Assembly: GCA_036506275.1 (NCBI GenBank)
Contig: DASXSB010000010.1
Location: 73,359 to 137,358, forward strand
Direction of reading: 5' to 3'
Source of the DNA: DASXSB01 sp036506275
GTDB lineage: Bacteria > Methylomirabilota > Methylomirabilia > Rokubacteriales > CSP1-6
DNA: 64,000 nt
Position 1 is the stretch's first letter. Each line of letters opens with the position of its first letter. The notes under the pieces were generated by a model. It did no database searches. It was not told the origin of the DNA and worked only from the letters and a program-made list of their open reading frames with translations. Positions 43,896 to 53,093 of the stretch are shown here, piece after piece. A program made the translations under genes and the position numbers.

Positions 43896-44663
43896 CTAGC
43901 GCCGGCCGTTACCGTGCAGCAGCGCGCGCGCAGTCCCCGCCGCCTCCGACCGCGGATACTCGTGCACGACGCGCTGCCACGTCTGCTGCGCGCGCGGACC
44001 GTCGCGCAGGCTCGCGTAGCACAGACCCATCTTCACGAGCGCGTCCGGCGCCTTCGCCTGCAGTCCTCCGTAGTCCAGCACCTTTCCGAACTCGAGCGAC
44101 GCTTGCCGGTAGTCGCGCTGCGCGTAGTACGCCTCCGCGATCCAATACTGCGCGTTCACCGCGAGGGGATGACGCGGATAGGTGGCGATGAAGTCGGTGA
44201 AGTCCAGAACGGCCTGGCCATGCTCGCGCGCTCGGAAGGTGGCGAGCGCGGCCGCGTAGGCGCGCTCCGCGGGGCCCATCACGGCCGCCGTCTCCCGCGG
44301 CGCGCGTTCGTCCGCAACGGGACGCGCGGGCGGGCTCGGCGCCGCCATCCGCAGCGCGTCCACGGCCCCACGGGTGTCCCGCGCCGCCGTTTCCGCCGCG
44401 TCCACGCGCGCGGTGAGCGTCGCCAGGCGCTGCTGCGCGTCGGTGATCGTTCCCTGCAGCTCGACGATCCGCACCTCCGCCGTGCTCAGCTCCGTTCGCA
44501 GGCGCGCCGCCTCGTCGGCGGCGGCATCGCGCGCCTGCCGCAGCGTCGCCGCGTCCTCGCGCAACTGCGCGACGTCGGCCTCCACGTGCCGGAGGGCGCT
44601 GCGAGTGGCGCAGCCGGTGGCGACGAAGGCGAGGAACAGCACGCCGAGAAGGGGAAATCTCAT
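43896..44663 (-). CDS. YbgF/CpoB-like lipoprotein with coiled coil and TPR repeats
   Basis: 255 residues. The signal sequence ends in a lipobox (FVATGC, Cys18), so it should be an envelope lipoprotein. Residues about 25-100 form a long coiled coil (VEADVAQLREDAATLRQARD and on). Residues about 125-250 hold tetratricopeptide-type repeats (AERAYAAALATFRAREHGQA, then YPRHPLAVNAQYWIAEAYYA). This is the layout of YbgF/CpoB, which links Tol-Pal to cell-wall synthesis. No tol or pal gene is adjacent, so the role is inferred from architecture only. Confidence 0.75.
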   Translation of the reverse strand: MRFPLLGVLFLAFVATGCATRSALRHVEADVAQLREDAATLRQARDAAADEAARLRTELSTAEVRIVELQGTITDAQQRLATLTARVDAAETAARDTRGAVDALRMAAPSPPARPVADERAPRETAAVMGPAERAYAAALATFRAREHGQAVLDFTDFIATYPRHPLAVNAQYWIAEAYYAQRDYRQASLEFGKVLDYGGLQAKAPDALVKMGLCYASLRDGPRAQQTWQRVVHEYPRSEAAGTARALLHGNGRR

Positions 44664-44676
44664 GGTGCTGGCAGCG

Positions 44677-44770
44677 ACCGTAGCACGCAGCCGAAAGCGA
44701 AGTCAAAAAACGGGGCGTCGTGAGCCCTACTTCTAGATAAGTATTATGGATATCGCTGTAACTACTTCAA
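44677..44770 (-). promoter_or_regulatory. Gap between moeA and the YbgF-like gene: promoters and weak terminator
   Basis: On the minus strand TTGAAG (44770-44765) with an 18-base spacer and TAATAC (44746-44741) forms one possible promoter. Next, GGGC/GCCC around a 7-base loop (44727-44713) is followed by CG and six T (44710-44705), a weak terminator for moeA. Then TTGACT (44706-44701), 18 bases and TACGGT (44682-44677) form a second promoter close to the gene start at 44663. Only one of the two promoters is likely used; the second would give a very short leader. Confidence 0.35.
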
Positions 44771-45946
44771 CTTTATGACATCCACGTATTCTCCGTCTTC
44801 GACGGTGGTATCGCCTTCGAGGACGGCGAGGCCGTCCGCGAGCACCATCGAACGCAAAATGGCCGAGCCTTGCTCGCCCGTCAGCCGCGCGCGGTACTCG
44901 TGTCCATCGGCGCGCAGCATGACTCTGAGATACCCGCGGCGTCGGCCGGGATTCGCGATGCGCCCGTCCGCGCGCGCGCGGATCCGCGGCCGATCGAGGT
45001 CGCGATGGCCGGCCAGGCGCAGCAGTGCCGGCCGCACGAACAGCTCGAAGGTCACCATCGCCGACACGGGGTTTCCCGGCAGCCCGAAGACAGAGCGCCC
45101 CTGCCACGAACCAAACGTGATCGGCTTGCCCGGCCGCATGGCGACGCGCCAGAGAAGCAGCTCGGCCCCCACCCGAGTGAATGCGTCCTTCACCACATCG
45201 TGCTCACCCACCGACACGCCGGCGGAGGAGATCAGCACGTCCGCGCTCGCGCCCCAGCGCAGCCGCTCCTCCACCTCGTCCATGCGATCGCGCGCTACCC
45301 CGAGATTCATGGGCTCGGCACCCGCTTCCAGCACCTGCGCCATCAGCGAGTACGTGTTCGTGTTCGGAATCGCTCCCGGACCGGGCTCGGTGCCGAGATC
45401 GGCGAGCTCGTTGCCGGTGGAGAGAATGGCGACGCGCGGACGCCGGTGCACGGCCACGCGGGGACGTCCGAGCGTCGCCAGCAATCCGATTTCGGCCGCG
45501 CCCACGCGGTGGCCGGGCTCGAGCACGATGTCGCCCGGGCGCACGTCTTCGCCGGCGTTCCGTACGTAGTCGCCGGGCTTCACGGCGCGCTTGAGCACGA
45601 TGCGCGCCTCGTCGGCGTCCACGTCTTCCTGGGGCACCACGGCGTCGGCGCCGCCGGGCATCGGCGCCCCCGTGAAGATCCGCATCGCTTCCCCGGGTCC
45701 CACGCGACGGTCGGGCATGGCGCCCGCCGCCACCTTTCCCACCACGCGTAACGTGGCGGCGTCGGTGTCCTCGGAACGGATGGCGTACCCGTCCATCGAC
45801 GAGTTCGCCCACGGCGGGATCTCACGGGTGGAGACCACCGTCTCGGCGAGCACGCGACCGAGGGCGGCCAGGAGCTCGACGCGCTCGGTTTCGAGCGGCC
45901 GCACGTGGGCCAGGATCCGTGCTCGAGCTTCTTCGACGGTCAGCAC
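44762..45946 (-). CDS. moeA: Molybdopterin molybdenumtransferase MoeA
   Basis: 394 residues. MoeA inserts molybdate into adenylated molybdopterin. Family motifs: PPWANSSMDGYAIR near 43-56, GEAMRIFTGAPMPGGADAVV near 85-104, LISSAGVSVGEHDVVKDAF, and FGLPGNPVSAMVTFELFVRP. The C-terminal beta domain ends at VDVIKLK. It follows actF after 47 bases, so it may be read through from the act operon. With moaA it supplies cofactor for the formate dehydrogenase. ActB is thought to lack molybdenum, so no direct link to ACIII is implied. Confidence 0.95.
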   Translation of the reverse strand: MLTVEEARARILAHVRPLETERVELLAALGRVLAETVVSTREIPPWANSSMDGYAIRSEDTDAATLRVVGKVAAGAMPDRRVGPGEAMRIFTGAPMPGGADAVVPQEDVDADEARIVLKRAVKPGDYVRNAGEDVRPGDIVLEPGHRVGAAEIGLLATLGRPRVAVHRRPRVAILSTGNELADLGTEPGPGAIPNTNTYSLMAQVLEAGAEPMNLGVARDRMDEVEERLRWGASADVLISSAGVSVGEHDVVKDAFTRVGAELLLWRVAMRPGKPITFGSWQGRSVFGLPGNPVSAMVTFELFVRPALLRLAGHRDLDRPRIRARADGRIANPGRRRGYLRVMLRADGHEYRARLTGEQGSAILRSMVLADGLAVLEGDTTVEDGEYVDVIKLK

Positions 45947-45993
45947 ACCGGTACTCTACCGCGAACCCGGCGCCGGTGCCGGGGCCGGAACGG

Positions 45994-47103
45994 TCAGTGT
46001 CCGCCGTGGGGGAGGTTGAGGGCGGGCTTGAAGCGCGTGAAGAACCAGCGGCGGCTCAAGACGAACAGCGCGAAGAAGCCGGCCGTAATGGCGACGTCCC
46101 GGATGCCGAGGGGCAGGCTCGCCGTCGTGGACACGGACGGAAAGATCGTGAGGACGCGTTCGAGGAAGATCGCGACCAGCCCGAGGAGCGCGATCACGAA
46201 CAGCGGCGCGTGCCGCTGCGGAGGTCGGCCCGTGAGCCGCTTCAGGAGGTAGGCGAAGGGGATGAGCCATCCCCCCACGAACACGACCCACGCCAGCGTG
46301 AGCCAGGGCTGGACGAAGAAGCGGCGCAGGAAGAAGCGCGTCTCCACGGGAACATTGCCGTACCAGATGACGAGGTACTGCGACCAGAAGAAGTACATCC
46401 ACATGATCGACATCGCGAACTGGAGCTTGGCCACGTCCTGCACGGCCCCCGGCGGCACGGTGGCGAGGCCGCGGGCGTTGGCGCGGATCGTGAGAATCGA
46501 GAGGAGCGCGAAGCCCGTGTAGAGCGTGCTCACCACGAAGTAGCCGCCGAAGAGGCCGCTGTACCACACGGGGTCGAGCGACATGATGAGGTCGTAGCCC
46601 CACAGCGACAGCACCACCACCCAGAGAATGAGCAGGATGGTCGCGAGCCGGTTGCGACGGGCGCGCTCGACCTCGCTCCCGGGCGGGATCGGGTCGCGCA
46701 GGAGCGCGCGCGCGAACAGGAAGCAGACCCCGAACAGCACCGCCGCCCCCGCCAGCGTGCGCGCCCAGAAGAACGGGACGTTCAGCCACACCGCCTTCAC
46801 GGGGACCGGATTGGTGACCCACGAATAGAGCGCGCTCTGACCGGCGTAGAGCAAGGCGATGAGCACGAAGGAGACCGGCAGGAAGCCGGCGGTGGTGAGC
46901 GCGATCCGCCGCACGCTCGGCGACCACCGCGCCTCCGTCAACTGCATCATGCCGGCGATGGCCGGTCCGGTGACGGCGAGGCCCGACCAGAAGAGCACGT
47001 TGACGAGATAGATCGACCACACGCGGGGGGCGTCGGCGGAGCCGACGCCGAGCGCGAAGGCGATGACGCCCACCACTGCCACCAGGCCCCAGAAGACCGT
47101 CAT
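45994..47103 (-). CDS. actF: Alternative complex III membrane subunit ActF
   Basis: A 369-residue integral membrane protein with about ten helices. It shares the layout of ActF, a smaller NrfD-like relative of ActC: early SIYLVNVLFWSGLAVTGP, middle LSLWGYDLIMSLDPVWYS, then MWMYFFWSQYLVIWYGN. The conserved region near SLDPVWYS is typical of quinol:cytochrome c oxidoreductase subunit 2-like proteins. It starts seven bases after actE and is the last act gene. Confidence 0.9.
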   Translation of the reverse strand: MTVFWGLVAVVGVIAFALGVGSADAPRVWSIYLVNVLFWSGLAVTGPAIAGMMQLTEARWSPSVRRIALTTAGFLPVSFVLIALLYAGQSALYSWVTNPVPVKAVWLNVPFFWARTLAGAAVLFGVCFLFARALLRDPIPPGSEVERARRNRLATILLILWVVVLSLWGYDLIMSLDPVWYSGLFGGYFVVSTLYTGFALLSILTIRANARGLATVPPGAVQDVAKLQFAMSIMWMYFFWSQYLVIWYGNVPVETRFFLRRFFVQPWLTLAWVVFVGGWLIPFAYLLKRLTGRPPQRHAPLFVIALLGLVAIFLERVLTIFPSVSTTASLPLGIRDVAITAGFFALFVLSRRWFFTRFKPALNLPHGGH

Positions 47104-47110
47104 GACGGCC

Positions 47111-47617
47111 TCATCGCGCAGCGAGCGTGCGGAGATAGTTCACGATGTGCCAGGCTTCCTGCGAGGAGAGCGCCTCGCCGTACGACGGCATGACGGCGCC
47201 GCCGGCCACGATGTAGCTGTGCCAGTACCCGTCCGTGCGCGCCTTCTGGAGATCGGCGTTGGTGAGATCGGGCGGCGGGATGAACTTCGTCGCCACCAGG
47301 CCCGTCAGCCCGCCCTTGCCCTCCGGACCGTGACAGGGCACGCAGAAGGTGGCGAAACGCTCCTTGCCGATGGCCACCGACTCCTGCGACCGGCGCACGG
47401 GATTCGCGATCTTGGCCGCCTCCTCGCGCTGCTCCTTCGGCAACAGAAGCGTGCCGTCGCGCGGGACGACCCCGGACGGCATCGAAAAAATGCGCTCGCC
47501 GGGGACGATCTTCGCGGTCTCGGTCATGTTGTGGTTCCACCGCCAGACCACCACCGCCCCCATGAGGCCTCCCGCTCCCGCCACGAGCAGGAGCACGAGG
47601 ATGAAGACGTACTTCAC
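47111..47617 (-). CDS. actE: Alternative complex III monohaem cytochrome c subunit ActE
   Basis: 168 residues from a GTG at 47617, seven bases after GGAGG and overlapping the actD stop (GTGA). One N-terminal membrane anchor (about 2-25) is followed by a periplasmic class I cytochrome c domain. The haem site is FCVPCHGPEGKGG, and Met of GGAVMPSYGEAL is the likely sixth ligand. ActE is the probable exit point for electrons toward a soluble carrier or an oxidase. Longer open frames upstream are actD shadow. Confidence 0.93.
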   Translation of the reverse strand: MKYVFILVLLLVAGAGGLMGAVVVWRWNHNMTETAKIVPGERIFSMPSGVVPRDGTLLLPKEQREEAAKIANPVRRSQESVAIGKERFATFCVPCHGPEGKGGLTGLVATKFIPPPDLTNADLQKARTDGYWHSYIVAGGAVMPSYGEALSSQEAWHIVNYLRTLAAR

Positions 47618-48126
47618 GTACGTACCTCCTCTGCTCCCGCCCCTCTCAGGATTTCCCGCACGGAGGCGGCCCGATCGGGCGGACAGTGCACGGCGACGCC
47701 GAAGCGATCGTTGGTGAACCGCGGGTCGAAGGTCGCGCTCGGTTTGAGCCGCGGCAATCGGGCGAGGAGGATCATCCCGATGGCGGTGGCGAGGCCGCCG
47801 AAGAGGATCGTCAGCTCGAAGGCGATGACCACGAAGGGCGGGATGGAGGCCACCGGCTTGCCGCCCGTGACGAGGTTCCACTGCATCGCCGTCCAGATCG
47901 TGAGCAGGAAGCCGGAGGCGGTGCCGGTGAGACCGCCGACGAGGGTGAAGAGGCGCACCGGGCTCACGGGGCGGTCGCGCTCGAGCACGTCCTCGATCTC
48001 GTGCACGGGCACCGGCGTGTACACGGACAGATCGTGATACCCCTTCGCGCGCAGGTTCTCGAGCGCGCGCACGGTGGTATCGACGTGGGCGAACACGCCC
48101 AGGATCGTCTCAGTGGTGCCCGGCAT
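47614..48126 (-). CDS. actD: Alternative complex III subunit ActD (DUF3341)
   Basis: 170 residues with two central membrane helices (about 58-80 and 98-122). The soluble N-terminal part is of the DUF3341 type (ILGVFAHVDTTVRALENLRA, then VYTPVPVHEIEDVL). This protein is a constant member of act operons; it carries no cofactor and helps hold the complex. It overlaps actC by 17 bases and actE by four. Confidence 0.93.
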   Translation of the reverse strand: MPGTTETILGVFAHVDTTVRALENLRAKGYHDLSVYTPVPVHEIEDVLERDRPVSPVRLFTLVGGLTGTASGFLLTIWTAMQWNLVTGGKPVASIPPFVVIAFELTILFGGLATAIGMILLARLPRLKPSATFDPRFTNDRFGVAVHCPPDRAASVREILRGAGAEEVRT

Positions 48127-49480
48127 GCGCCGTGTCCTTCACCGGATGCGGAATGGTCTCCTTGACCTCAACGATGGAGAGCGAGGGCATGAGCTTGATG
48201 AAGCCGAGGAAGAGGATGAAGAACCACGCGAAGCTGCCGATGATGATGGTGGTGTCGGTGATGGTGGGGACGTAGATGCCCCACGTGTAGGGATAGAAGT
48301 CGTGGGCGAGCGAAGGCACGATGATGTTGAACCGCTCGAACCACATCCCGATGAGGACGAGGACGGACACCACGTAGAGCGCCACCGGGCTCGTGCGCAT
48401 CCGCCTCCGGAAGAAGATGAGGGGCGACACGCAGTTGCAGAAATACATGAGCCAAATCGCCCACGCGTAGGTGCTGGTCGATTTCCAGAAGAGCGACGCC
48501 CGCTCGAAGTGATCACCGCTGTACCAGGCCGTGAAGGCCTCGCACGCGTAGAAGTAGGTGAGCACGAGGCCGGTGACGAGGATCAGCCTCCCCATCGCGT
48601 CCAGGTGCTTGTCCTGGATGTAGGGATGGAGCCGGAAGAAATGGCGCATGGGCAGCACGAGCACCACCACCATCGCGAAGCCGGAGAAGATGGCGCCGTC
48701 CACGAAGAAGGGCGCGAACAGCGTCGAGTGCCAGCCGGGGACGAGCGCCATCGCGAAGTCCCACGACACCACGCTGTGCACGGAGAGCACGAGGGGGGTG
48801 GCGAGGGCGGCGAGGAGGCCGTAGGCGCGACGGTAGTGACGCCACTGCGCGTGCTCGCCCTCCCATCCCATCGCCAGCATCGCGTAGATGCGGCGGCGCC
48901 AGCCCCCGGAGGCGTCACGGAGGGCGGCGATGTCGGGCACGAGACCGATGATGAAGAACACCGTGCTGATGGAGAGGTAGGTCGAGATCGCGAACACGTC
49001 CCACACCAGCGGCGACCGGAAGTTCGGCCACAGGTAGCGCTGGTTCGGGTACGGGAGGAGGAAGTACGCGAACCACATGCGGCCGGCGTGGATGAGCGGG
49101 AAGAGCCCGGCCGTCATCACGGCGAAGATCGTCATCGCCTCCGCCGCCCGGTAGATCGACGTGCGCCACCGCGCCCGGAACAGATAGAGGACGGCGGAGA
49201 TGAGCGTCCCCGCGTGTCCGATGCCGATCCAGAACACGAAGGTCGTGATGTACATCGCCCACATCTGCGGCGTGCGCTTCCCGGCCGCGCCCATTCCGAT
49301 CCAGATCTGCCACGTCCAGGCCAGGATCCCCGCCATCAGGATGAGCGCCACCACGGACATCCAGAAGAAGTAGAGGCTGCTGGGCGGAGCGAGCGTATGG
49401 AGCACGTCGCGGTTGACGTCGGCGAACGTCGGCTCGGACGGGGTGTCCACGCGCGGCGGCGGCGACGCGGTGACGCTCAT
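48110..49480 (-). CDS. actC: Alternative complex III quinol-binding membrane subunit ActC (NrfD-like)
   Basis: 456 residues from the ATG at 49480, overlapping the actB stop by four bases. About ten membrane helices in NrfD style. Typical stretches: WIGIGHAGTLISAVLYLFRARW, HSVVSWDFAMALVPGWHST, and ITGLVLTYFYACEAFTAWY-like near 330. ActC is thought to bind menaquinol next to the Fe-S part of ActB. The tail ends in a His-rich AHAGHH. A longer open frame to 49633 is actB shadow. Confidence 0.94.
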   Translation of the reverse strand: MSVTASPPPRVDTPSEPTFADVNRDVLHTLAPPSSLYFFWMSVVALILMAGILAWTWQIWIGMGAAGKRTPQMWAMYITTFVFWIGIGHAGTLISAVLYLFRARWRTSIYRAAEAMTIFAVMTAGLFPLIHAGRMWFAYFLLPYPNQRYLWPNFRSPLVWDVFAISTYLSISTVFFIIGLVPDIAALRDASGGWRRRIYAMLAMGWEGEHAQWRHYRRAYGLLAALATPLVLSVHSVVSWDFAMALVPGWHSTLFAPFFVDGAIFSGFAMVVVLVLPMRHFFRLHPYIQDKHLDAMGRLILVTGLVLTYFYACEAFTAWYSGDHFERASLFWKSTSTYAWAIWLMYFCNCVSPLIFFRRRMRTSPVALYVVSVLVLIGMWFERFNIIVPSLAHDFYPYTWGIYVPTITDTTIIIGSFAWFFILFLGFIKLMPSLSIVEVKETIPHPVKDTAHAGHH

Positions 49481-52374
49481 GAGTGCTCCCGCACGACTTT
49501 CTTGAGGTAGGTCACCGACGGCCGCGTCCCCAGCTCGTCGAGGACGTGGTAGGCGCGGGGCGCCTGCGCGAGCTTGGCGACGGCGCTCCCCTCGTCTTTC
49601 AGGTTGCCGAAGGTGATGGCGCTGGTGGGGCACGTCTGCTGGCAGGCGGTCAGGATGTCGCCGTCGCGGACGGTGCGCTTCTCGTCGCGGGCGCGATCCT
49701 TACCGGCCACGATGCGCTGGATGCACATCGTGCACTTCTCCATCACCCCCAGCTGCCGCACCACCACGTCCGGATTGAGCTGGATCTCGAGGGGGGACGG
49801 GAATTCGTAGTTGTACCAGTTGAAGCGGCGCACGTGATACGGGCAGTTGTTCCCGCAGTAGCGCGTGCCCACGCACCGGTTGTAGACCTGCCCGTTCAGC
49901 CCTTCTTCGGTGCGATAGGCGGCGAACACGGGGCACACCGGCTCGCACGGCGCCACCTCGCAGTGCTGGCAGAACATGGGCAGATGCATGTTCATGGGAT
50001 GGTCGGCACGTCCCTCCGCCCACCGTTCCACGCGCAGCCATTGCACCTGGCGCCCGTACGCCTCCTGCGCCTTGCCCACGATGGGGACGTTGTTCTCGGC
50101 CTGACACGCCACCACGCACGCCTGGCACCCGACGCACGCATCGACGTCGACGGCCATGCCCCACCGGTAGCCCGGGTACTGGTGCGGCGCGTACATGCTC
50201 GGGTGGGCGTCGTGGCTGACGCGGCCCCGCAACGCCTCCTCGCGGGCCGCGCGCAGATCGACGTGGCGCGCGATCTCGCGGCTGTCCTGATCGTGGGTGG
50301 CCTGCACGACCGCGAGCGGTCGCCGCGCGCCCGTGCGCGTCACGCTCACCCGCACGCCGAGGTAGACGGGACCGCCCGAGGTCTCCTCTGGAGTGGGTGG
50401 GAGAAGAGTGGCCGGGTTCATCGAAGTCGGGGGTGCCGCGACGTAGCGCGGCACGTGATAGGGAGCGTAACGATGGCCGAGCGGCACCGCCACCGCGTTC
50501 GGGTGCAACGACTCCGACACGTAGGCGGGCAGCTCCACGGTGCCGTGGGGGGAGGTCAGCTTCACGACGTCGCCACGCCTGACGCCGAGCGACTTCGCCA
50601 TCGCCGTCGGGATCTCGACCCAAGCGTCCCAGGCCGCCTGCGTCATGCTGTCCGGCGTCTCGTGGAGCCACGAGCGGCTGCCCGCGCGCCCGTCGTAGAA
50701 CCGGAACGACGGGAACGCGAGCAGCGCGGGCGCGCCGGCATCGCCCTCGAGCTTCGGCGCCGGCACCTCGACGGGAGCGACGCGCGCGGTGACCGTGGCC
50801 GCCGCCACGTCCTTCCACACGCCTCCCTGCCGCAACGCCGCTTCCCACTGCTGACCGACGAGCGGTTCCCACGCCGACCGCACGTACCGTTCGAAGCTCG
50901 CCCACGGAAGCGGGCCCTTGCCTTCTTCGCTGCCGAGCGCGGTCCGTCCCGCCGCCAGGAGCACGTCCGTCATCGGCCGCGACTCGCGGATGGGCGACAT
51001 CGTCGGCTGCATGAGACCGATGACGCCCTCGCGCGGCGAGTAGTCGCCCCAGCTTTCGAGCCAGTGCACGTCGGGAAGGACGAGGGAGGCGAGCGCCGTC
51101 GTCTCGTCGGGCTCGTAGGCGAAGCTGACCACGAACGGCACCTTCCGCGCGGCGTCCGCGAACTTCATGCCCCCCGGCAGCGTGAAGGCCGGATTCACGC
51201 GCGGCCCGAGGAGCAACAGCTCGACCTCCCCCGCCGCCATCGCGCTCACCAGCTTCGCCACGTCGGCGTAGGGAGTGACCTTGCCGTAGGCGGCGTCGGG
51301 ACCGAAGCGAACCGTCTTGCCCACGTTGCCGGCAGCCGCGTTGAGAAGATTGATGGCGGTGAGCGTGGCCGTCGCGTTGGGTCCGGTGACGGCCATGCCG
51401 CCCCCGATGGCGAGTCCGGGCTTGGCGCGCGCGAACGTCTCCGCCACGTGGCGGATGGCGTCCACGCCCACGCCGCTCTCGGTCGCCACCGCTCGCACAT
51501 CGATCCCGGCCGTCGCGTCGGCGAAGCGACGATCGGCGAGGCCGGCGTCGACCATGGTTTTCAGGATGGCGAGGGCGAGACGTCCCTCCGTCCCCGGGGC
51601 GTTCCGCAGCCACTCGTCGGCATTGGAGGCGGTGAGCGACTGGCGCGGCTCCACGTGGATGAACGTGCCCGCGCGCCCCTCGCGAAATGTGTGCATGCGC
51701 GCGAACGCCCGTGCGTACCCGACGTTGCTGAGCCACGTCTCGATGAAATCCGCGCCGAAGGAAAGCAGCACTTCCGCCTCTTCGATCGCGTAGTACGGGA
51801 TGGCGTCGCGCCCGAACGTGACGCGGTTGGCGGCACGGATCGCCTCGTACGCGAACGGCTCGAACGTCACCCGCGGCCGTGCCCCGAGCGCCTGCGTCCA
51901 GCGGTCGAGGAACGTGCCCACGCTCCCGTTCTCGAGCTGGGACACGAGCGCGATGGCGCGACCCTTCCCTGCCCCTCGCAGCGCCGTCACGCGCTCGGTG
52001 AGGAGCTTCACGCCGTCGTCCCACGCGATCGGCTTCCAGGTGTCGCCGTCGCGCCGCTGGGGCCCGGGGAAGCGATCGGGCGCGTAGAGGCCTTGCAGCG
52101 CCGCCTGCCCGCGAATGCAGAGCGCGCCCTGGTTCACGGGGTGGTCGGGGTTGCCCTCCAGCTTCACCACGCGCCCTTCCCGATTGCGTGCGATCACGCC
52201 GCAGCCGGCCGGACACTCCCGGCACACGGTGGCAAACCACGACGCCACCCCCGGAACGAGCTGCTCGTTGGGCACCACGTGCGGGAGCAGACGCTCCGCC
52301 GCTTCGTGGCAGCCGCTCATGGCGGCGGCGGCTCCGCTCGTGGTGACGACCTTGAAGAAATCGCGCCGGTTCAT
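49477..52374 (-). CDS. actB: Alternative complex III fused molybdopterin-like/iron-sulfur subunit ActB
   Basis: 965 residues. It starts with a twin-Arg-type RRDFFKVV signal and has an AMSGC box that could be lipidated. Residues about 45-680 are like a molybdopterin oxidoreductase, with an N-terminal CRECPAGCGV site; in known ACIII this part lacks the metal cofactor. Residues about 730-965 are ferredoxin-like, with cysteine groups in CVGCQACVVACQAENN, CQHCEVAPCEPVCPVFA, CVGTRYCGNNCP, CTMCIQ and CQQTCPTSA, enough for four clusters. It carries electrons from quinol to the haem subunits. It follows actA after 21 bases. Confidence 0.95.
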   Translation of the reverse strand: MNRRDFFKVVTTSGAAAAMSGCHEAAERLLPHVVPNEQLVPGVASWFATVCRECPAGCGVIARNREGRVVKLEGNPDHPVNQGALCIRGQAALQGLYAPDRFPGPQRRDGDTWKPIAWDDGVKLLTERVTALRGAGKGRAIALVSQLENGSVGTFLDRWTQALGARPRVTFEPFAYEAIRAANRVTFGRDAIPYYAIEEAEVLLSFGADFIETWLSNVGYARAFARMHTFREGRAGTFIHVEPRQSLTASNADEWLRNAPGTEGRLALAILKTMVDAGLADRRFADATAGIDVRAVATESGVGVDAIRHVAETFARAKPGLAIGGGMAVTGPNATATLTAINLLNAAAGNVGKTVRFGPDAAYGKVTPYADVAKLVSAMAAGEVELLLLGPRVNPAFTLPGGMKFADAARKVPFVVSFAYEPDETTALASLVLPDVHWLESWGDYSPREGVIGLMQPTMSPIRESRPMTDVLLAAGRTALGSEEGKGPLPWASFERYVRSAWEPLVGQQWEAALRQGGVWKDVAAATVTARVAPVEVPAPKLEGDAGAPALLAFPSFRFYDGRAGSRSWLHETPDSMTQAAWDAWVEIPTAMAKSLGVRRGDVVKLTSPHGTVELPAYVSESLHPNAVAVPLGHRYAPYHVPRYVAAPPTSMNPATLLPPTPEETSGGPVYLGVRVSVTRTGARRPLAVVQATHDQDSREIARHVDLRAAREEALRGRVSHDAHPSMYAPHQYPGYRWGMAVDVDACVGCQACVVACQAENNVPIVGKAQEAYGRQVQWLRVERWAEGRADHPMNMHLPMFCQHCEVAPCEPVCPVFAAYRTEEGLNGQVYNRCVGTRYCGNNCPYHVRRFNWYNYEFPSPLEIQLNPDVVVRQLGVMEKCTMCIQRIVAGKDRARDEKRTVRDGDILTACQQTCPTSAITFGNLKDEGSAVAKLAQAPRAYHVLDELGTRPSVTYLKKVVREHS

Positions 52375-52395
52375 GGCCTCATCGCCTCGCGCGCC

Positions 52396-52986
52396 TCAAT
52401 GATGACAGGTGACACAGTCGAGGGGGGCGTGGGTGCCGCGCGCCGCGTTCTCGCGCCGGTGGCACTCCACGCACCAGCCCATCGTGAGCGGCGGTGCCGG
52501 TGTGCGCACGCCGACCAGATTCAGGAGATCGTTGGCGAGCCGGGGCCCGGTGCGGGCGGCGACGGTCGTCATCGTCTCCACCGGTCCGTGACACGTCTGA
52601 CACGCCACGCCCGCCCGCACGTGCGGCTTGTGCGGGAAATACGTGAAGTCCGGCACCTTGAACACGCGCGTCCACGGAATGGGCTCGCCGCGCGCCATGT
52701 AGTCGGCGAGCTTCTTGATCTCGGGGCGATCGGCGGCCGTGATCCGGTGGCACCCCATGCAGCGCGTGACGGACGGCAGTCCCGCGTACTCGGAGCGCCG
52801 CGCGTCTGCATGACAATACTGGCAGTCGATCTTGTAGGTCTGCACGTGCACGTTGTGCGGGAATTCGATGGGCTGCGCCGACGCCTTAGCGGCGGCGGGC
52901 CGGCGGCTCCAGGAGACGGCAGCGATGAGGATGAGCACGGCCAGGAGCACGACGCCCAGCGCGCCCACACCTACCCTCGCTCTCAT
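52396..52986 (-). CDS. actA: Alternative complex III pentahaem cytochrome c subunit ActA
   Basis: 196 residues with one N-terminal membrane anchor (about 7-27) and a periplasmic domain with five CxxCH sites: CQYCH, CMGCH, CQTCH, CVECH and CVTCH. Extra His residues in FPHNVH and FPHKPH can serve as second ligands. This is the standard pentahaem ActA. It is the first gene of the act operon, and a promoter-like pair lies 46-75 bases upstream. A good GGAGG lies somewhat far (about 14 bases) from its ATG. Confidence 0.95.
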   Translation of the reverse strand: MRARVGVGALGVVLLAVLILIAAVSWSRRPAAAKASAQPIEFPHNVHVQTYKIDCQYCHADARRSEYAGLPSVTRCMGCHRITAADRPEIKKLADYMARGEPIPWTRVFKVPDFTYFPHKPHVRAGVACQTCHGPVETMTTVAARTGPRLANDLLNLVGVRTPAPPLTMGWCVECHRRENAARGTHAPLDCVTCHH

Positions 52987-53031
52987 CGACTGTCAAACGA
53001 CCTCCGGCGGGAATTCGGGAGATGCGGGTGC

Positions 53032-53061
53032 AGCCTATCAGCAGCGTCGAGACGGAGTCAA
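53032..53061 (-). promoter_or_regulatory. Candidate promoter of the act operon
   Basis: Minus strand TTGACT (53061-53056), an 18-base spacer and TAGGCT (53037-53032). It lies in the 107-base gap between hemL and actA and would give a leader of about 40 bases. The -10 is only partly consensus. Read-through from the haem operon upstream is also possible. Confidence 0.4.
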
Positions 53062-53093
53062 CCTCATCGCGCTCACGAAGCCGCGCCCGGCGC

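Noticed and set aside
49477..52374. actB as a catalytic molybdoenzyme such as polysulfide or arsenate reductase
   Set aside because: The full actA-F context and the fused Fe-S half identify it as ACIII, where the molybdopterin-like part holds no molybdenum.
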